Positions 1-9,245 of a stretch of DNA of 64,000 bases are shown here, in pieces. This DNA comes from Pseudoflavitalea rhizosphaerae (lineage in GTDB: Bacteria > Bacteroidota > Bacteroidia > Chitinophagales > Chitinophagaceae): assembly GCF_003991355.1 (NCBI RefSeq), contig NZ_RCSU01000013.1, forward strand, positions 1 to 64,000, written 5' to 3'. A program made the translations under genes and the position numbers. Positions within the stretch are counted from its first letter, which is position 1; each line of letters starts with the position of its first letter. Under the pieces are notes generated by a model. That model was not told where the DNA came from. It searched no databases and saw only the letters and a program-made list of their open reading frames with translations.

Positions 1-33
1 AATGACATTGCTCGCCGGGAGGCGAGCGACTGG
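1..33. repeat. Palindromic REP-like repeat at left edge
   Basis: A GC-rich hairpin is seen: GCTCGCC (10-16), loop GGGA, GGCGAGC (21-27), followed by GACTGG. The right arm GGCGAGCGACTG is repeated exactly at 60080-60091 inside a cluster of similar palindromes, so this is a dispersed repeat family and not a one-off terminator. No T-tract follows. It may be cut by the window edge. The rest of 34-159 holds no gene that I can support. Confidence 0.6.
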
Positions 34-97
34 CCGCACCCTGCTACAATCCAGCATATCACTATGCTCAAATAGCTGAATGATTGGTAAACAGATA

Positions 98-130
98 TTG
101 ACCCCGTCCATTTGCTATTCCCTAATTTTC
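98..130 (+). promoter_or_regulatory. Candidate Bacteroidota-type promoter for the sigma gene
   Basis: TTG at 98-100 and TAATTTTC at 123-130 are separated by 22 bases. They resemble the Bacteroidota -33 TTG / -7 TAnnTTTG arrangement. Transcription would start only about 20 bases before the TTG start codon at 160. The match is imperfect in the last base, and such motifs occur often by chance in AT-rich gaps. Confidence 0.3.
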
Positions 131-159
131 TGGTTGCTTAGTAACCGTCAGTAAATACC

Positions 160-744
160 TTGTTGCTTGAACTCCCATATGATGAAAAAATCCTGCTGCA
201 AAGGATCGCAACAGGTGATGAAACTGCTTTTACCACTGTATTCAATCACTGGCATCAGCAACTGGGAGATTATGTTTTCAGACTTACCGGCTCCGTCTCA
301 ATTGCCGAAGAAATTGTGCAGGAGGCCTTCGTTACACTCTGGACAAAAAGGGAATTACTAAGGGAAGTGGATAATATCGGCGCTTATATTTACCGGCTTT
401 GCAAGAACAGGACCCTGAACCAGCTTCGCAACCTGGCCAGGGAAAGACTACGAAACGCAAGCTGGGTGAATATTACAGAACAATCATCCGGCGGACCGGA
501 CCTGGAGCCCTTTTTCCAACTTATCGAGGAAGCCGTGAACAAACTCCCTCCACAACAACAAAAAGCCTGGATCCTCAGCCGTCGCGAAGGTCTTATGTAT
601 GAAGAAGTGGCCAGGCAAATGCAACTGAGCCGCGAAACAGTCAAAAGACATATCCAGCTCTCCGGCCGCTTCATCAGTAATTACGTGAAACAACATGCGG
701 AACTACATACGGCTACCGCAGTAGTGCTTTACACCCTTCTCTGA
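160..744 (+). CDS. ECF-type RNA polymerase sigma-70 factor
   Basis: Extracytoplasmic-function sigma factor of 194 aa, normal length for the Bacteroidota family. Region 2 lies at about residues 25-95 (AEEIVQEAFVTLWTKRE core, followed by an AYIYRLCKNRTLNQLR segment), and region 4 at about 130-180 (LPPQQQKAWILSRREGLMYEEVA then a helix-turn-helix). The short hydrophobic C-terminal tail is typical of this group. The start must be TTG: the frame has a stop at 142-144, no ATG or GTG follows before region 2, and the family's N-terminal YDE..LL motif is already present. The next genes are FecR, SusC and SusD on the same strand, so it presumably directs transcription of that uptake locus when FecR releases it. 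That regulatory role is inferred from the family and context. Confidence 0.9.
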   Translation: MLLELPYDEKILLQRIATGDETAFTTVFNHWHQQLGDYVFRLTGSVSIAEEIVQEAFVTLWTKRELLREVDNIGAYIYRLCKNRTLNQLRNLARERLRNASWVNITEQSSGGPDLEPFFQLIEEAVNKLPPQQQKAWILSRREGLMYEEVARQMQLSRETVKRHIQLSGRFISNYVKQHAELHTATAVVLYTLL

Positions 745-809
745 TTTTTTTTCGAAACTGATTGACCCTTTCTTTCAATGGCGGTGTCTGTTACCTATAC
801 GATTGCCAT

Positions 810-2024
810 ATGACACCGGAAAGACAAACATATCTTTTCAATCGATACTTCCTGAAAACTGCCACAGAAGCGGAAGAACATGAGCTCATGCAATGGCTGG
901 CAAGCCAGGCCCGGGACAAAGAGATCGGAACATTGATGGACGAGGCCTGGGAAGAATTTCAAACCAGTCGTCAGCTCTTCACAGAACAGCAGTCCGGCAG
1001 GATGCTCAGGCAGATCCTTCAATCAGGCCCCACAGAAGATAATATCATACCGCTACAAAAAAGGAAACCCTGGCTCCGCTTTGCGGCCGCTGCGGCAATA
1101 CTGGTATTGCTCAGTGCAACCATTGGCTGGCTTTTTATAAGGGAGGAAAAAGTCTTAAACACCCAGGCCCAAAATGCCGTTGTCCCAATTCCTCCCATTG
1201 TTGAACCGGCAAACGATAAAGCCATCCTCACTCTCGCAAACGGAGAACAGATCGTACTGGATGATGCCGCCAATGGTAATATCAGCAACCAGTCAGGCAT
1301 CACCGTTATCAAACTCAACGGACAATTGAATTACAATACACCGGGCAGCAATGATTCAAAAGAAATCGTTTACAACACCATCACCACTGCAAAAGGAAAA
1401 CAATACAAACTGGTGCTGGAAGATGGAAGCTGCGTTTGGTTGAATGCAGCCAGCTCACTCCGGTTCCCAGTCAGCTTTCCCGGCAACGAGCGCCGGGTGG
1501 AACTTAATGGCGAAGGTTATTTTGAAATTGCCAAAGACATCAAACGCCCATTCCATGTTGGGCTCCGCAGCAGCAATGATACAGATAAAGGAACTGTAAC
1601 AGCGCTGGGAACCAGCTTCAATATCAACAGCTACGACAATGAAAGTAATATCAAAACCACCCTGCTCAGCGGAAGTGTGGGAGTCAGCAATCAGTCGGGC
1701 AAATCCATTGTGCTGAAACCCGGACAGCAGGCCAGTTTCAACAGTACGCAACTCCGAATGAATCCCGAAGCCAATACAGAGCAGGTACTCGCCTGGAAGA
1801 ACAATCTTTTCAATTTCGATAATGAGAACATCGAAGATATCATGAGAGAACTGACGAGATGGTACAATATCGATGTGAGATTTGAAGGCCCGGTCCCTGA
1901 CAAACATTATTTCGGCTCCATCCGCAGACAGGTAAAACTCACTGAAATTCTCGATATGCTTGGGATAGCAGGAGATATCGGTTTTACCCTCGAAGGAAGG
2001 ACCCTGTTCATCAAACGCAGATAG
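810..2024 (+). CDS. FecR-family anti-sigma factor
   Basis: Single-pass inner-membrane anti-sigma factor expected to hold the upstream ECF sigma and respond to the downstream SusC. The order is: cytoplasmic N-terminus with a FecR-type helical segment, a transmembrane helix at about residues 90-110 (AAAAAILVLLSATIGWLFI), a periplasmic FecR domain with KYKLVLEDGS-type and WLNAASSLRFP motifs, and a C-terminal DUF4974 domain (NFDNENIEDIMRELTRWY). The frame is open from a TTG at 762, but the first 16 residues of that longer form do not look like the family, and MTPERQTYL at 810 does, so I chose 810. The gap to susC is short (35 bases). Confidence 0.88.
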   Translation: MTPERQTYLFNRYFLKTATEAEEHELMQWLASQARDKEIGTLMDEAWEEFQTSRQLFTEQQSGRMLRQILQSGPTEDNIIPLQKRKPWLRFAAAAAILVLLSATIGWLFIREEKVLNTQAQNAVVPIPPIVEPANDKAILTLANGEQIVLDDAANGNISNQSGITVIKLNGQLNYNTPGSNDSKEIVYNTITTAKGKQYKLVLEDGSCVWLNAASSLRFPVSFPGNERRVELNGEGYFEIAKDIKRPFHVGLRSSNDTDKGTVTALGTSFNINSYDNESNIKTTLLSGSVGVSNQSGKSIVLKPGQQASFNSTQLRMNPEANTEQVLAWKNNLFNFDNENIEDIMRELTRWYNIDVRFEGPVPDKHYFGSIRRQVKLTEILDMLGIAGDIGFTLEGRTLFIKRR

Positions 2025-2059
2025 TAAATCCCCAATAAACATCAAACATTGCAAGGCTT

Positions 2060-5000
2060 ATGAAATTGACAGCCAACATTTTTGTTCGCGCAGGAACCCC
2101 GCTGCGCTTACTAACCAAAACAGTTTTCTTTTTTTCCATTTGTGCAGCATTGCAATCTTTTGCAGGAGGCTATGCACAAAAAGTGAGCATCAACCTGAAA
2201 GAAGTTTACCTGGACAAAGTATTCAAAGAGATCCAGCGGCAGACGGACTACCTCTTCCTTTACACCGGAGAAGAGATCAAAAAAGCGGGAAAGATCTCCG
2301 TAAACGTGAAGGATGTGAGCGTTGAAGAGGCGCTGAAACAAAGTTTACGATCAACAGGTTTCAAGTTCCGAATTGTAGACAAGACCATCGTGCTGGATGC
2401 TAATCCACAGCAGGCAGCGCCGCAAAAACAGGTATCCATCGAAAGAACAAAGATCAGGGGCATAGTCAGTAACCAGGCCACCAAAGAACCCATGCGAGGC
2501 GTGAGTGTTGGTGTGAAAGGGAAAAAAACTGTAGTGGTGACCAATGATCTGGGAGAATTCGAGATCGAAGCAGATCCTGGTCAAACGCTGGTGTTCACCT
2601 ATATTGGATTCGGCACCAGGGAGGTGCTGGTGGGTGCAGACAATGATCTTTCCGTACAACTAACGGAAAAACCAAAAGATATGTCGGAAATAGTGGTGAT
2701 TGGATATGGCACCAGCCGGAAAGCAGACCTGACAGGCGCTGTAGGGACCGTAAATTCCGCCGCATTGGGTAAGGTTAGTTCCACCAACCTCGGCCAGGCC
2801 ATCCAGGGCAGGATGAGCGGTGTACAGGTAACTCAGTCATCCGGACAACCCGGATCAGGCGCAGAGGTAAAAGTTCGTGGAGTCGGCTCCGTTAAATCAG
2901 GCAACAGTCCGCTCGTGCTCGTTGACGGTTTTGTTGGAAGCTTGAATGAGCTCGATGCTGACGATGTGGAAAGCATCACTGTATTGAAAGATGCATCCGC
3001 CGCCTCCATCTACGGATCGAGAGCAGCCAATGGTGTACTGCTGGTAACCACCCGGAAAGGCAAAGCCGGTAAAACAAATGTGGAATTCAAAACAGAATAC
3101 GGCTGGCAAAGCCTCACCAAACAACCCAATTACCTCAATGGTCCGGAATGGGCCGAACACCAGAACGAAGCAAGGTCATTCAATGGCAAATCGCCTTTCT
3201 GGACCGGCGCTCAGGCTCCTGAAACCATTACCGAATGGACAGACTGGAGTGATTTCGTTTTCCGTACCGCACCTTTCCAGGACTATCACCTTGGGATCAC
3301 TGCCGGCTCAGAAAAAACAAAAATGGCGATGGGGCTTGGTTATACAGACCAGACAGGAACCATCATCGGAACAAAATATAACCGGATCAATGCGCGTATC
3401 AACCTGCAACACGATATCAGCAAACGAATCCGCGCAGGTATCAACATGAGTTATATCCGCACCAATTACTATACAACCATCACTCCCTTCTCTTCATCGG
3501 GACCGGCAGCATTGAATGGCATTACGGCTGCACCGCCTACCATTCCCGCGTACAACCCGGATGGCCTGCCCGGCGCCCCCAGGCCCGGCTTTCCCGGAGA
3601 AGCCTATATCACCAACACAACCTGGAAAACTCCCAGCATCGCCCACAATATTCTTGATAACAGGAATCGCTACAACAAAACTTTCGGCAACCTGTTTGGA
3701 GAAGTGGACATCATCGACGGCCTCAAATACAAACTGGTAGTGAACGGTTCACTCGCCACCATCCTCAACGATGAATGGCAGGGCAAATGGGCCATTTATT
3801 CACCCACTGACCTGGATCACACTACACCACTGGCACAGGGAGCAACCGCTTCACTGAACAATGTGGCCCGCGAATCATATATTTGGGAAGTACAGAACCT
3901 CCTGACTTATTCCAAATCATTTGGCAAGCACAATATCGATGTACTGGCTGGCGCTTCATTTGAAGAAGGCGATGGCTACCAGTTCAATGCCTCCAAGAAC
4001 GACTTTCCGAATAATGATCTCCGCGCTATCGGGGCAGGAAATACAATGGCCAGTATTGGCGGCGGGTTCGTTGATCCTTATTCGTTAGTATCGCAGTTTG
4101 GCAGGATCAACTATGCTTATGATAGCAGGTACCTGCTGCAGGCCAATATCCGCAGGGATGGTTCCTCTGTGTTTGCTCCCGGCAGGCAGTATGGTGTATT
4201 CCCATCGTTCTCCGCTGGCTGGAGGATATCAGAAGAAAAATTCTTTGAGCGCTTTACCGGCACCGTTAGTACACTGAAACTCCGTGCCAGCTGGGGGCAA
4301 CTGGGCAACGCCAATATCCCGGCCTACTCCTGGATCAGCACCATCGATGTTACAGGAGGCGCTGTATTCGGCAATCCGCAGACAAGGTTGCCAGCCTATT
4401 ATCCCACACAGATGTCGAATGAAAAAGTGAAATGGGAAACCACTACCACCAGCAACTTCGGTATCGATCTCGGCCTGTTCAACGACAAACTCACAGTGGA
4501 AGCAGATATCTACAACAAACGCACTACAGATATGCTCCTGGATGCCACCATTCCTTACACGGCCGGGTATACTGCAGGTCCCGTAGTGAATATCGGCGAA
4601 GTAAGGAACAAGGGATGGGAGCTGAATCTCCGCTACCAGAACAAATGGAATGATCTTCGCTACAGCGCGTCTTTCAATATCTCTGAGAACAAGAATGAGC
4701 TCACCGATCTTGGGGGCGTAAAACCCATCATCAATGGTCCGCTCAAGTCAGATGTAGGGCTTCCCCTCTACGCCTACTGGGGCTTCCAGACCAATGGCAT
4801 CTGGAAAAGCACAGAAGAGATCAACAGCAATCCCCACAGAACAGGCGACAGGCCCGGTATGATCAGGTATGTTGACCGAACCGGCGACAAACAGATCACA
4901 GATGCCGACAAAACCATGATCGGCAGCAACCTGCCCAAAACTGTTTTCGGTTTCAATATCGAACTCGGCTGGAGAGGCTTCGATTTCTCCATGCTCATCC

Positions 5001-5449
5001 AGGGAGAAAGAGGGAAAGATATGCTGGTTGAATCCGTGTTCGGAGGCAATGGTGAAGGTGAAGACAATAATATCGATCGATACTACTGGGACAATCGTGC
5101 TATCCTGGACAACAATGGCAATGTGATCAGCGGCACCACTCCCGCAGCAGGCGCCGTGAAAGGCGATATGACCTGGAGCAGCTACCTGGTGCAGGATGCT
5201 TCCTATACCCGGATCAAGAACATGCAATTCGGTTATACATTGCCGAAATCCTGGACCAGCAGGGTGAAAGTACAATCATTGAGGCTGTATGTAAATGCCA
5301 CTAACCTGGTTACCTGGACGGACTTCATCGGTTATGATCCCGAAATGCGTCCTTCCGAACCATCGGGCATCAATGCCTACTCAAGGGGTGGTGTGGATGC
5401 CTATCCCGTTGCCAAAACCGTAACCATGGGCATCAGGCTCGTTTTCTAA
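2060..5449 (+). CDS. SusC/RagA-family TonB-dependent outer-membrane transporter with STN domain
   Basis: Outer-membrane TonB-dependent channel of 1129 aa that would import a ligand captured by the SusD partner just downstream. The order is: signal peptide ending at about residue 40 (GGYAQ), STN domain at about 48-112 (the signalling domain that contacts FecR), carboxypeptidase-regulatory-like domain at about 131-205, then a plug with the SusC hallmarks VVIGYGTSRKADLTGAV and IYGSRAANGVLLVTT, and a beta-barrel ending in an aromatic residue (VTMGIRLVF). The STN domain agrees with the sigma/FecR pair upstream, giving a cell-surface signalling circuit. The substrate is not visible. The neighbouring convergent GH88 enzyme hints at uronate-containing glycans, but this is weak inference. 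Confidence 0.93.
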   Translation: MKLTANIFVRAGTPLRLLTKTVFFFSICAALQSFAGGYAQKVSINLKEVYLDKVFKEIQRQTDYLFLYTGEEIKKAGKISVNVKDVSVEEALKQSLRSTGFKFRIVDKTIVLDANPQQAAPQKQVSIERTKIRGIVSNQATKEPMRGVSVGVKGKKTVVVTNDLGEFEIEADPGQTLVFTYIGFGTREVLVGADNDLSVQLTEKPKDMSEIVVIGYGTSRKADLTGAVGTVNSAALGKVSSTNLGQAIQGRMSGVQVTQSSGQPGSGAEVKVRGVGSVKSGNSPLVLVDGFVGSLNELDADDVESITVLKDASAASIYGSRAANGVLLVTTRKGKAGKTNVEFKTEYGWQSLTKQPNYLNGPEWAEHQNEARSFNGKSPFWTGAQAPETITEWTDWSDFVFRTAPFQDYHLGITAGSEKTKMAMGLGYTDQTGTIIGTKYNRINARINLQHDISKRIRAGINMSYIRTNYYTTITPFSSSGPAALNGITAAPPTIPAYNPDGLPGAPRPGFPGEAYITNTTWKTPSIAHNILDNRNRYNKTFGNLFGEVDIIDGLKYKLVVNGSLATILNDEWQGKWAIYSPTDLDHTTPLAQGATASLNNVARESYIWEVQNLLTYSKSFGKHNIDVLAGASFEEGDGYQFNASKNDFPNNDLRAIGAGNTMASIGGGFVDPYSLVSQFGRINYAYDSRYLLQANIRRDGSSVFAPGRQYGVFPSFSAGWRISEEKFFERFTGTVSTLKLRASWGQLGNANIPAYSWISTIDVTGGAVFGNPQTRLPAYYPTQMSNEKVKWETTTTSNFGIDLGLFNDKLTVEADIYNKRTTDMLLDATIPYTAGYTAGPVVNIGEVRNKGWELNLRYQNKWNDLRYSASFNISENKNELTDLGGVKPIINGPLKSDVGLPLYAYWGFQTNGIWKSTEEINSNPHRTGDRPGMIRYVDRTGDKQITDADKTMIGSNLPKTVFGFNIELGWRGFDFSMLIQGERGKDMLVESVFGGNGEGEDNNIDRYYWDNRAILDNNGNVISGTTPAAGAVKGDMTWSSYLVQDASYTRIKNMQFGYTLPKSWTSRVKVQSLRLYVNATNLVTWTDFIGYDPEMRPSEPSGINAYSRGGVDAYPVAKTVTMGIRLVF

Positions 5450-5467
5450 TCTTCAAATCTGTGTAAC

Positions 5468-7138
5468 ATGAAAAAGTTACTTTCCATAATCGCGCTCCTT
5501 TCTTTGTCGGGCATGTATAGTTCCTGTAAAAAAGACTTTCTGAAATCACTTCCCAAAAACAATTTATCGGAAGGTTCCTATTACAAAACAGAAGCAGATT
5601 TTACCAGCGCCGTCAACGCTATTTACGATGCCTTACAGGCCGACCGTGAGCTGAGCTTCTTCCCGATGTCTGATATTGCCACACCATTCGCCGGGTTTGG
5701 ATCAAGCCGCTTCGGCCAGTATAACGATGGTATCTTTGGCATCACGGATGGCTGGACGATGGGGCAAACCATCTGGGCCGCCTGGTACAAAGTGGTGTTC
5801 CGCGCCAATCTCGTACTTGATCATATCGATCAGCCCGGAGTTACCATCAGTCAGAAAGCACATGACAGGCTGAAAGGCGAAGCACTCTTCCTTCGTTCCC
5901 TTTCCTATTTTTATCTGACCTATCTCTACGGCGATGTACCTCTCATCACCAGGGTGTTGAAATACGATGAACAACAGATACCGCGTGACGGGCACGATAA
6001 AGTGATAGCACAACTGATAGAGGACCTCAAACAGGCAGAATTATTATTACCCTCCGTAACCGAATACAGGAATGCAAAAGCATTGCTGGGAAGAGCAAGT
6101 CGCGGCGCCGCCAAATCACTGCTCGGCAAGATCTATGTATACGAAAAAAGATGGCCCGAAGCGGAAGCCAAGCTCAACGAAGTGGTGAACGTGGATAAGG
6201 ATTATGATCTCGAAGGGAAATTCCTCGACCTGTTCTGGCCCACCAACGAAAATGGTAAAGAATCCATTTTCGAGATCCAGTATCACAGCGGCGTGAAAGA
6301 GGGCAATTCCTTTGTCCGTTTCTGCTCTCCCAATACACTATCACAGATCCAAACCGCAGGTTTCGGGTATATCACGCCCACAGAATACTACCTGGACCAG
6401 TTTGAAACAGTGAATGGTTTTCCTGTGACCAGTAATTTCGTAAGCCGCGCTTCAGCAGGTAGTGCTTACCGTTATACTTTCACTTATTCATCCCCAGATC
6501 CGGCCTATGATCCCGCACAACCTTACAATTTGCGTGATCCACGCCTGGCCTGGACTGCCTGGTACGAAAACACGCCATATATCACCGAGTTCCAGAACCG
6601 TACCGGTCAAACCGGCGTTAACTACCTGCAACAGTACTCCAACGAGAACGGCCACAATACCGTGAAATACATCATCGGAAAGCTGGACCCAACGGCAGGG
6701 GACAGCCCCGGCAATATGATCCTGATCCGTTTTGCAGATGTACTTCTACTTTATGCCGAAGCATTATTGCACAACAATAAGCTCTCCGATGCAACCACCG
6801 TTATCAACCGCGTTCGCCAGCGACCCAGCGTGAACATGCCAACCGTACAGGCAGTGGAAACGGCAAGAGGAATCAATATCTCAAACGACAAAGACGCTCT
6901 CTTCCGTTACCTGCAAAAAGAAAGATACCGCGAGCTCGCATTTGAATGGGGGCATATGTATATGGACCAGATCCGCTGGGATGTATTTGCCGATGAAATT
7001 GTGAACTACTGGACCGCTCAAAAATACGGACATAATAATCCTGCACTCGGTTCATTCGATAAAGACCATTATCTCTGGCCTATTCCCGCAGAAGAAAGGA
7101 ACAGGAACCCACAGCTGGGACAGAATGATGGATATTGA
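5468..7138 (+). CDS. SusD/RagB-family nutrient-binding lipoprotein
   Basis: Surface lipoprotein that caps the SusC barrel and binds the substrate. The signal peptide has a lipobox with the acylated Cys at residue 20 (GMYSSC), followed by the SusD N-terminal region (DFLKSLPKNNLSEGSYYKTEADFTSAV), the helical TPR-like core (GEALFLRSLSYFYLTYLYGDVPLI) and the SusD/RagB C-terminal domain (ILIRFADVLLLYAEAL, ERYRELAFEWGH). Its length of 556 aa is usual. It starts 18 bases after the susC stop, so it is almost certainly co-transcribed. It is the last gene before the convergent GH88. Confidence 0.93.
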   Translation: MKKLLSIIALLSLSGMYSSCKKDFLKSLPKNNLSEGSYYKTEADFTSAVNAIYDALQADRELSFFPMSDIATPFAGFGSSRFGQYNDGIFGITDGWTMGQTIWAAWYKVVFRANLVLDHIDQPGVTISQKAHDRLKGEALFLRSLSYFYLTYLYGDVPLITRVLKYDEQQIPRDGHDKVIAQLIEDLKQAELLLPSVTEYRNAKALLGRASRGAAKSLLGKIYVYEKRWPEAEAKLNEVVNVDKDYDLEGKFLDLFWPTNENGKESIFEIQYHSGVKEGNSFVRFCSPNTLSQIQTAGFGYITPTEYYLDQFETVNGFPVTSNFVSRASAGSAYRYTFTYSSPDPAYDPAQPYNLRDPRLAWTAWYENTPYITEFQNRTGQTGVNYLQQYSNENGHNTVKYIIGKLDPTAGDSPGNMILIRFADVLLLYAEALLHNNKLSDATTVINRVRQRPSVNMPTVQAVETARGINISNDKDALFRYLQKERYRELAFEWGHMYMDQIRWDVFADEIVNYWTAQKYGHNNPALGSFDKDHYLWPIPAEERNRNPQLGQNDGY

Positions 7139-7192
7139 TCCACGAAGTTAGTTAGCATCGCAATCATACAGCAGTCACCAACCAGATACTGC

Positions 7193-8419
7193 TCATGGCT
7201 GGCCAACAAGGCCGGCCATTTCCTTATATCTCTTTAGCGCCTCCACATAATAATAATCCGCATAACTGATACCTACATCAATCTCCGACTTCGCCGGCAG
7301 ATGCCCTACACTATGCATCAAAATAAATCCGCCATTGGCGCCTGGCGCAGCTTTATATGCAGGCGTAGATAAAGATTTCAAGATTTTTTCCGCAGCCTTA
7401 TGATATTTTTTTGCCTCCGCCGCATCCACATAGGTGCAAAGCTCCAGCAAACCAGCCGCCATCACAGCTCCTGCGGAAGCATCGCGCGGAGCATTTGGAA
7501 TATCAGGCGCATTGTAATCCCAGTAAGGGATCAAGTCGGCAGGAAGGTTCGGGTGGTCCAGCATATAAGCAGCGATCTTCTCCGCCATTTGCAGGTAACG
7601 CGAATCCTTCGTTTCGCGGTAGGTCATGGTATACCCATATAACCCCCATGCCTGACCGCGGGACCATGCTGACCCATCTGCATAACCCTGCGCCGTTCTC
7701 CGCTGTATCACTTCCCCGGTATGTTTATTATAATTAACAACATGATAGGAGCTGTTATCATTTCTGAAATGATGTTGCATGGTGGTATTGGCATGCGTCA
7801 CGGCGATCTTGTAGAAAGATGAATCGCCGGTGACCTTCGTGGCATAGAATAATAATTCCAGGTTCATCATATTATCGATGATCACAAGAAACTCCGATGG
7901 ATCAGGGGAATTCCAGGATTTGATACAACCAACAGCAGGATTGAACCGGGTACTGAGTGATGCTGCACTTTTCACCAGTACATCCCTTGTACTGTCAGAT
8001 GATTGCAACCTTTGCAAATTGCCGAAACTGCAATACATCATAAAACCCAGATCATGTGTGCCGGTATTGAACTGTTGTGATTTCAACAGCCCCAGCATGC
8101 GCTCCGATTCATTCCAGAGCTGCTTGTCTTTGGTCTGCTCCCAGAGATAAAGCAAAGTGCCGGGATAGAATCCACTGCACCACCAACCCGGTCCGCTCGC
8201 TTCAAACTTCATTGCCGAAGGATCATAGTTGCGGGGAAATTTTCCGGAGGGCAGCTCCTTCATCATCACTTTATATTGTGAACCGGCATTGGCAAACTCA
8301 GCATCGATCTGCTTCAAAAACTTTCTATCAGCAGTGAACCTTGCTTGAGCGGAGGAATGGAAAGCAAGCAGGAAAATCAGGCATGAGGCTAGAAGCAGGC
8401 GATAAAATGAAGATCTCAT
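7193..8419 (-). CDS. Glycoside hydrolase family 88 (unsaturated glucuronyl hydrolase-like)
   Basis: Secreted enzyme (signal peptide ending near HSSAQA, residue 26) with the alpha/alpha-barrel GH88 fold. Members remove the 4,5-unsaturated uronic acid from the non-reducing end of oligosaccharides released by polysaccharide lyases. The two family aspartates are visible: D123 in GTHDLGFMMYCSFGN and D182 in VIIDNMMNLELL. Other family features are GYADGSAWSRGQAWGLYGY and the C-terminal ISYADYYYVEAL. Length 408 aa is normal. It converges on the susCD locus with a 54-base gap, and no polysaccharide lyase is present in the window, so the lyase step must be encoded elsewhere. Assignment to family 88 rather than 105 rests on the overall motif pattern. 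Confidence 0.87.
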   Translation of the reverse strand: MRSSFYRLLLASCLIFLLAFHSSAQARFTADRKFLKQIDAEFANAGSQYKVMMKELPSGKFPRNYDPSAMKFEASGPGWWCSGFYPGTLLYLWEQTKDKQLWNESERMLGLLKSQQFNTGTHDLGFMMYCSFGNLQRLQSSDSTRDVLVKSAASLSTRFNPAVGCIKSWNSPDPSEFLVIIDNMMNLELLFYATKVTGDSSFYKIAVTHANTTMQHHFRNDNSSYHVVNYNKHTGEVIQRRTAQGYADGSAWSRGQAWGLYGYTMTYRETKDSRYLQMAEKIAAYMLDHPNLPADLIPYWDYNAPDIPNAPRDASAGAVMAAGLLELCTYVDAAEAKKYHKAAEKILKSLSTPAYKAAPGANGGFILMHSVGHLPAKSEIDVGISYADYYYVEALKRYKEMAGLVGQP

Positions 8420-8464
8420 GTAAATTGAATTATAGTGTTGAAAGATAATTTTTTCTTTTTTAAA

Positions 8465-8472
8465 TATCTTTA
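8465..8472 (+). promoter_or_regulatory. Candidate -7 box (TATCTTTA)
   Basis: TATCTTTA differs from the Bacteroidota TAnnTTTG -7 element only in its last base and lies 27-35 bases before the lipoprotein start codons. The nearest upstream TTG (8438-8440) is 24 bases away, slightly too far for a canonical -33 element. Confidence 0.3.
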
Positions 8473-8498
8473 CCTGTCAAATAAAAAATTATTCAGCA

Positions 8499-9113
8499 AT
8501 GCATATTATGAAAGCGGCGAAAGGCTTACTACCAGCGGTGTTCATCACCATGATGATGGCATGTAACAACAATACAAACCCTAAAGAACAGACGAAAAAT
8601 GCAGACAGTCTTACAGCAACCGGGGCAGTAACTACCCCTACAGATAGCAGCAATACCAGCACTGCTGCTGCATCTCCTGCCCCTACAACCGACTGTATGA
8701 TCAGGGCCACACTCGGCACCCGCGAGTGGAAGGCTTCAGGAGTAACGGTGAACCGGGTGAATGAACATTTGACCATTAGCCATGACGGCGACTATACCGA
8801 TACTACCGATATTCACAATATGCAGATCGTCATCAATAATTATAATGGCCCCGGCACTTATACTTTCGATGGCAGTGGCAGCGTCACCTTCTCCTTCGGC
8901 TTCACACAAACAGACAATTACCTCACTTCATCGCAGGGCAGCACAGGTTCCATTGTTGTTACAGAGCACACCAGGACCAGTTTCAAGGCCAGTTTCAATT
9001 TCACCGCCGGAAATTCTGACGGCGATGGGAAAACGATTGAAGTCACCAACGGAGAAGTCAGCGCCAAAGACGGCGATAATTGCCGTGTACAGGAATATGT
9101 GAATCCCTCATAA
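8499..9113 (+). CDS. Small lipoprotein with a C-terminal beta domain, unknown function
   Basis: I do not recognise a named function. The 204-aa product has a lipoprotein signal with the lipobox Cys at residue 22 (FITMMMAC), a low-complexity Thr/Ser/Ala/Pro linker to about residue 66, and a compact region of about 130 residues rich in alternating hydrophobics (NMQIVINNYNGPGTYTF, GSIVVTEHTRTSFKASFNF) and likely beta-stranded. It resembles small Bacteroidota lipoprotein domains of the DUF6252 kind. A second ATG at 8508 (MKAAKG) gives a more typical signal peptide and may be the real start. It is flanked by a divergent GH88 and followed by a terminator, so it is probably monocistronic. Confidence 0.75.
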   Translation: MHIMKAAKGLLPAVFITMMMACNNNTNPKEQTKNADSLTATGAVTTPTDSSNTSTAAASPAPTTDCMIRATLGTREWKASGVTVNRVNEHLTISHDGDYTDTTDIHNMQIVINNYNGPGTYTFDGSGSVTFSFGFTQTDNYLTSSQGSTGSIVVTEHTRTSFKASFNFTAGNSDGDGKTIEVTNGEVSAKDGDNCRVQEYVNPS

Positions 9114-9133
9114 GCATACCAGGTAAAAAAATT

Positions 9134-9162
9134 AAAGGCCCCGGTAATTGCCGGGGCTTTTG
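9134..9162 (+). terminator. Intrinsic terminator after the lipoprotein gene
   Basis: A GC-rich 7-bp stem is seen: GCCCCGG (9138-9144), 6-base loop, CCGGGGC (9151-9157), flanked by A-rich and T-rich sequence (TTTT). It lies 24 bases after the stop codon and fits a rho-independent terminator. Confidence 0.8.
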
Positions 9163-9245
9163 CGCAAATAGTGTTTTTATACTAAATTCATTCTCCAACT
9201 AACGGGCATCCCTGTTTCGTTCACTGAGAAAAATGTATCATTCCG

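Noticed and set aside
1455-2054. Minus-strand reading frame of 199 codons
   Set aside because: Antisense to the FecR and DUF4974 domains; no signal, domain or codon support.
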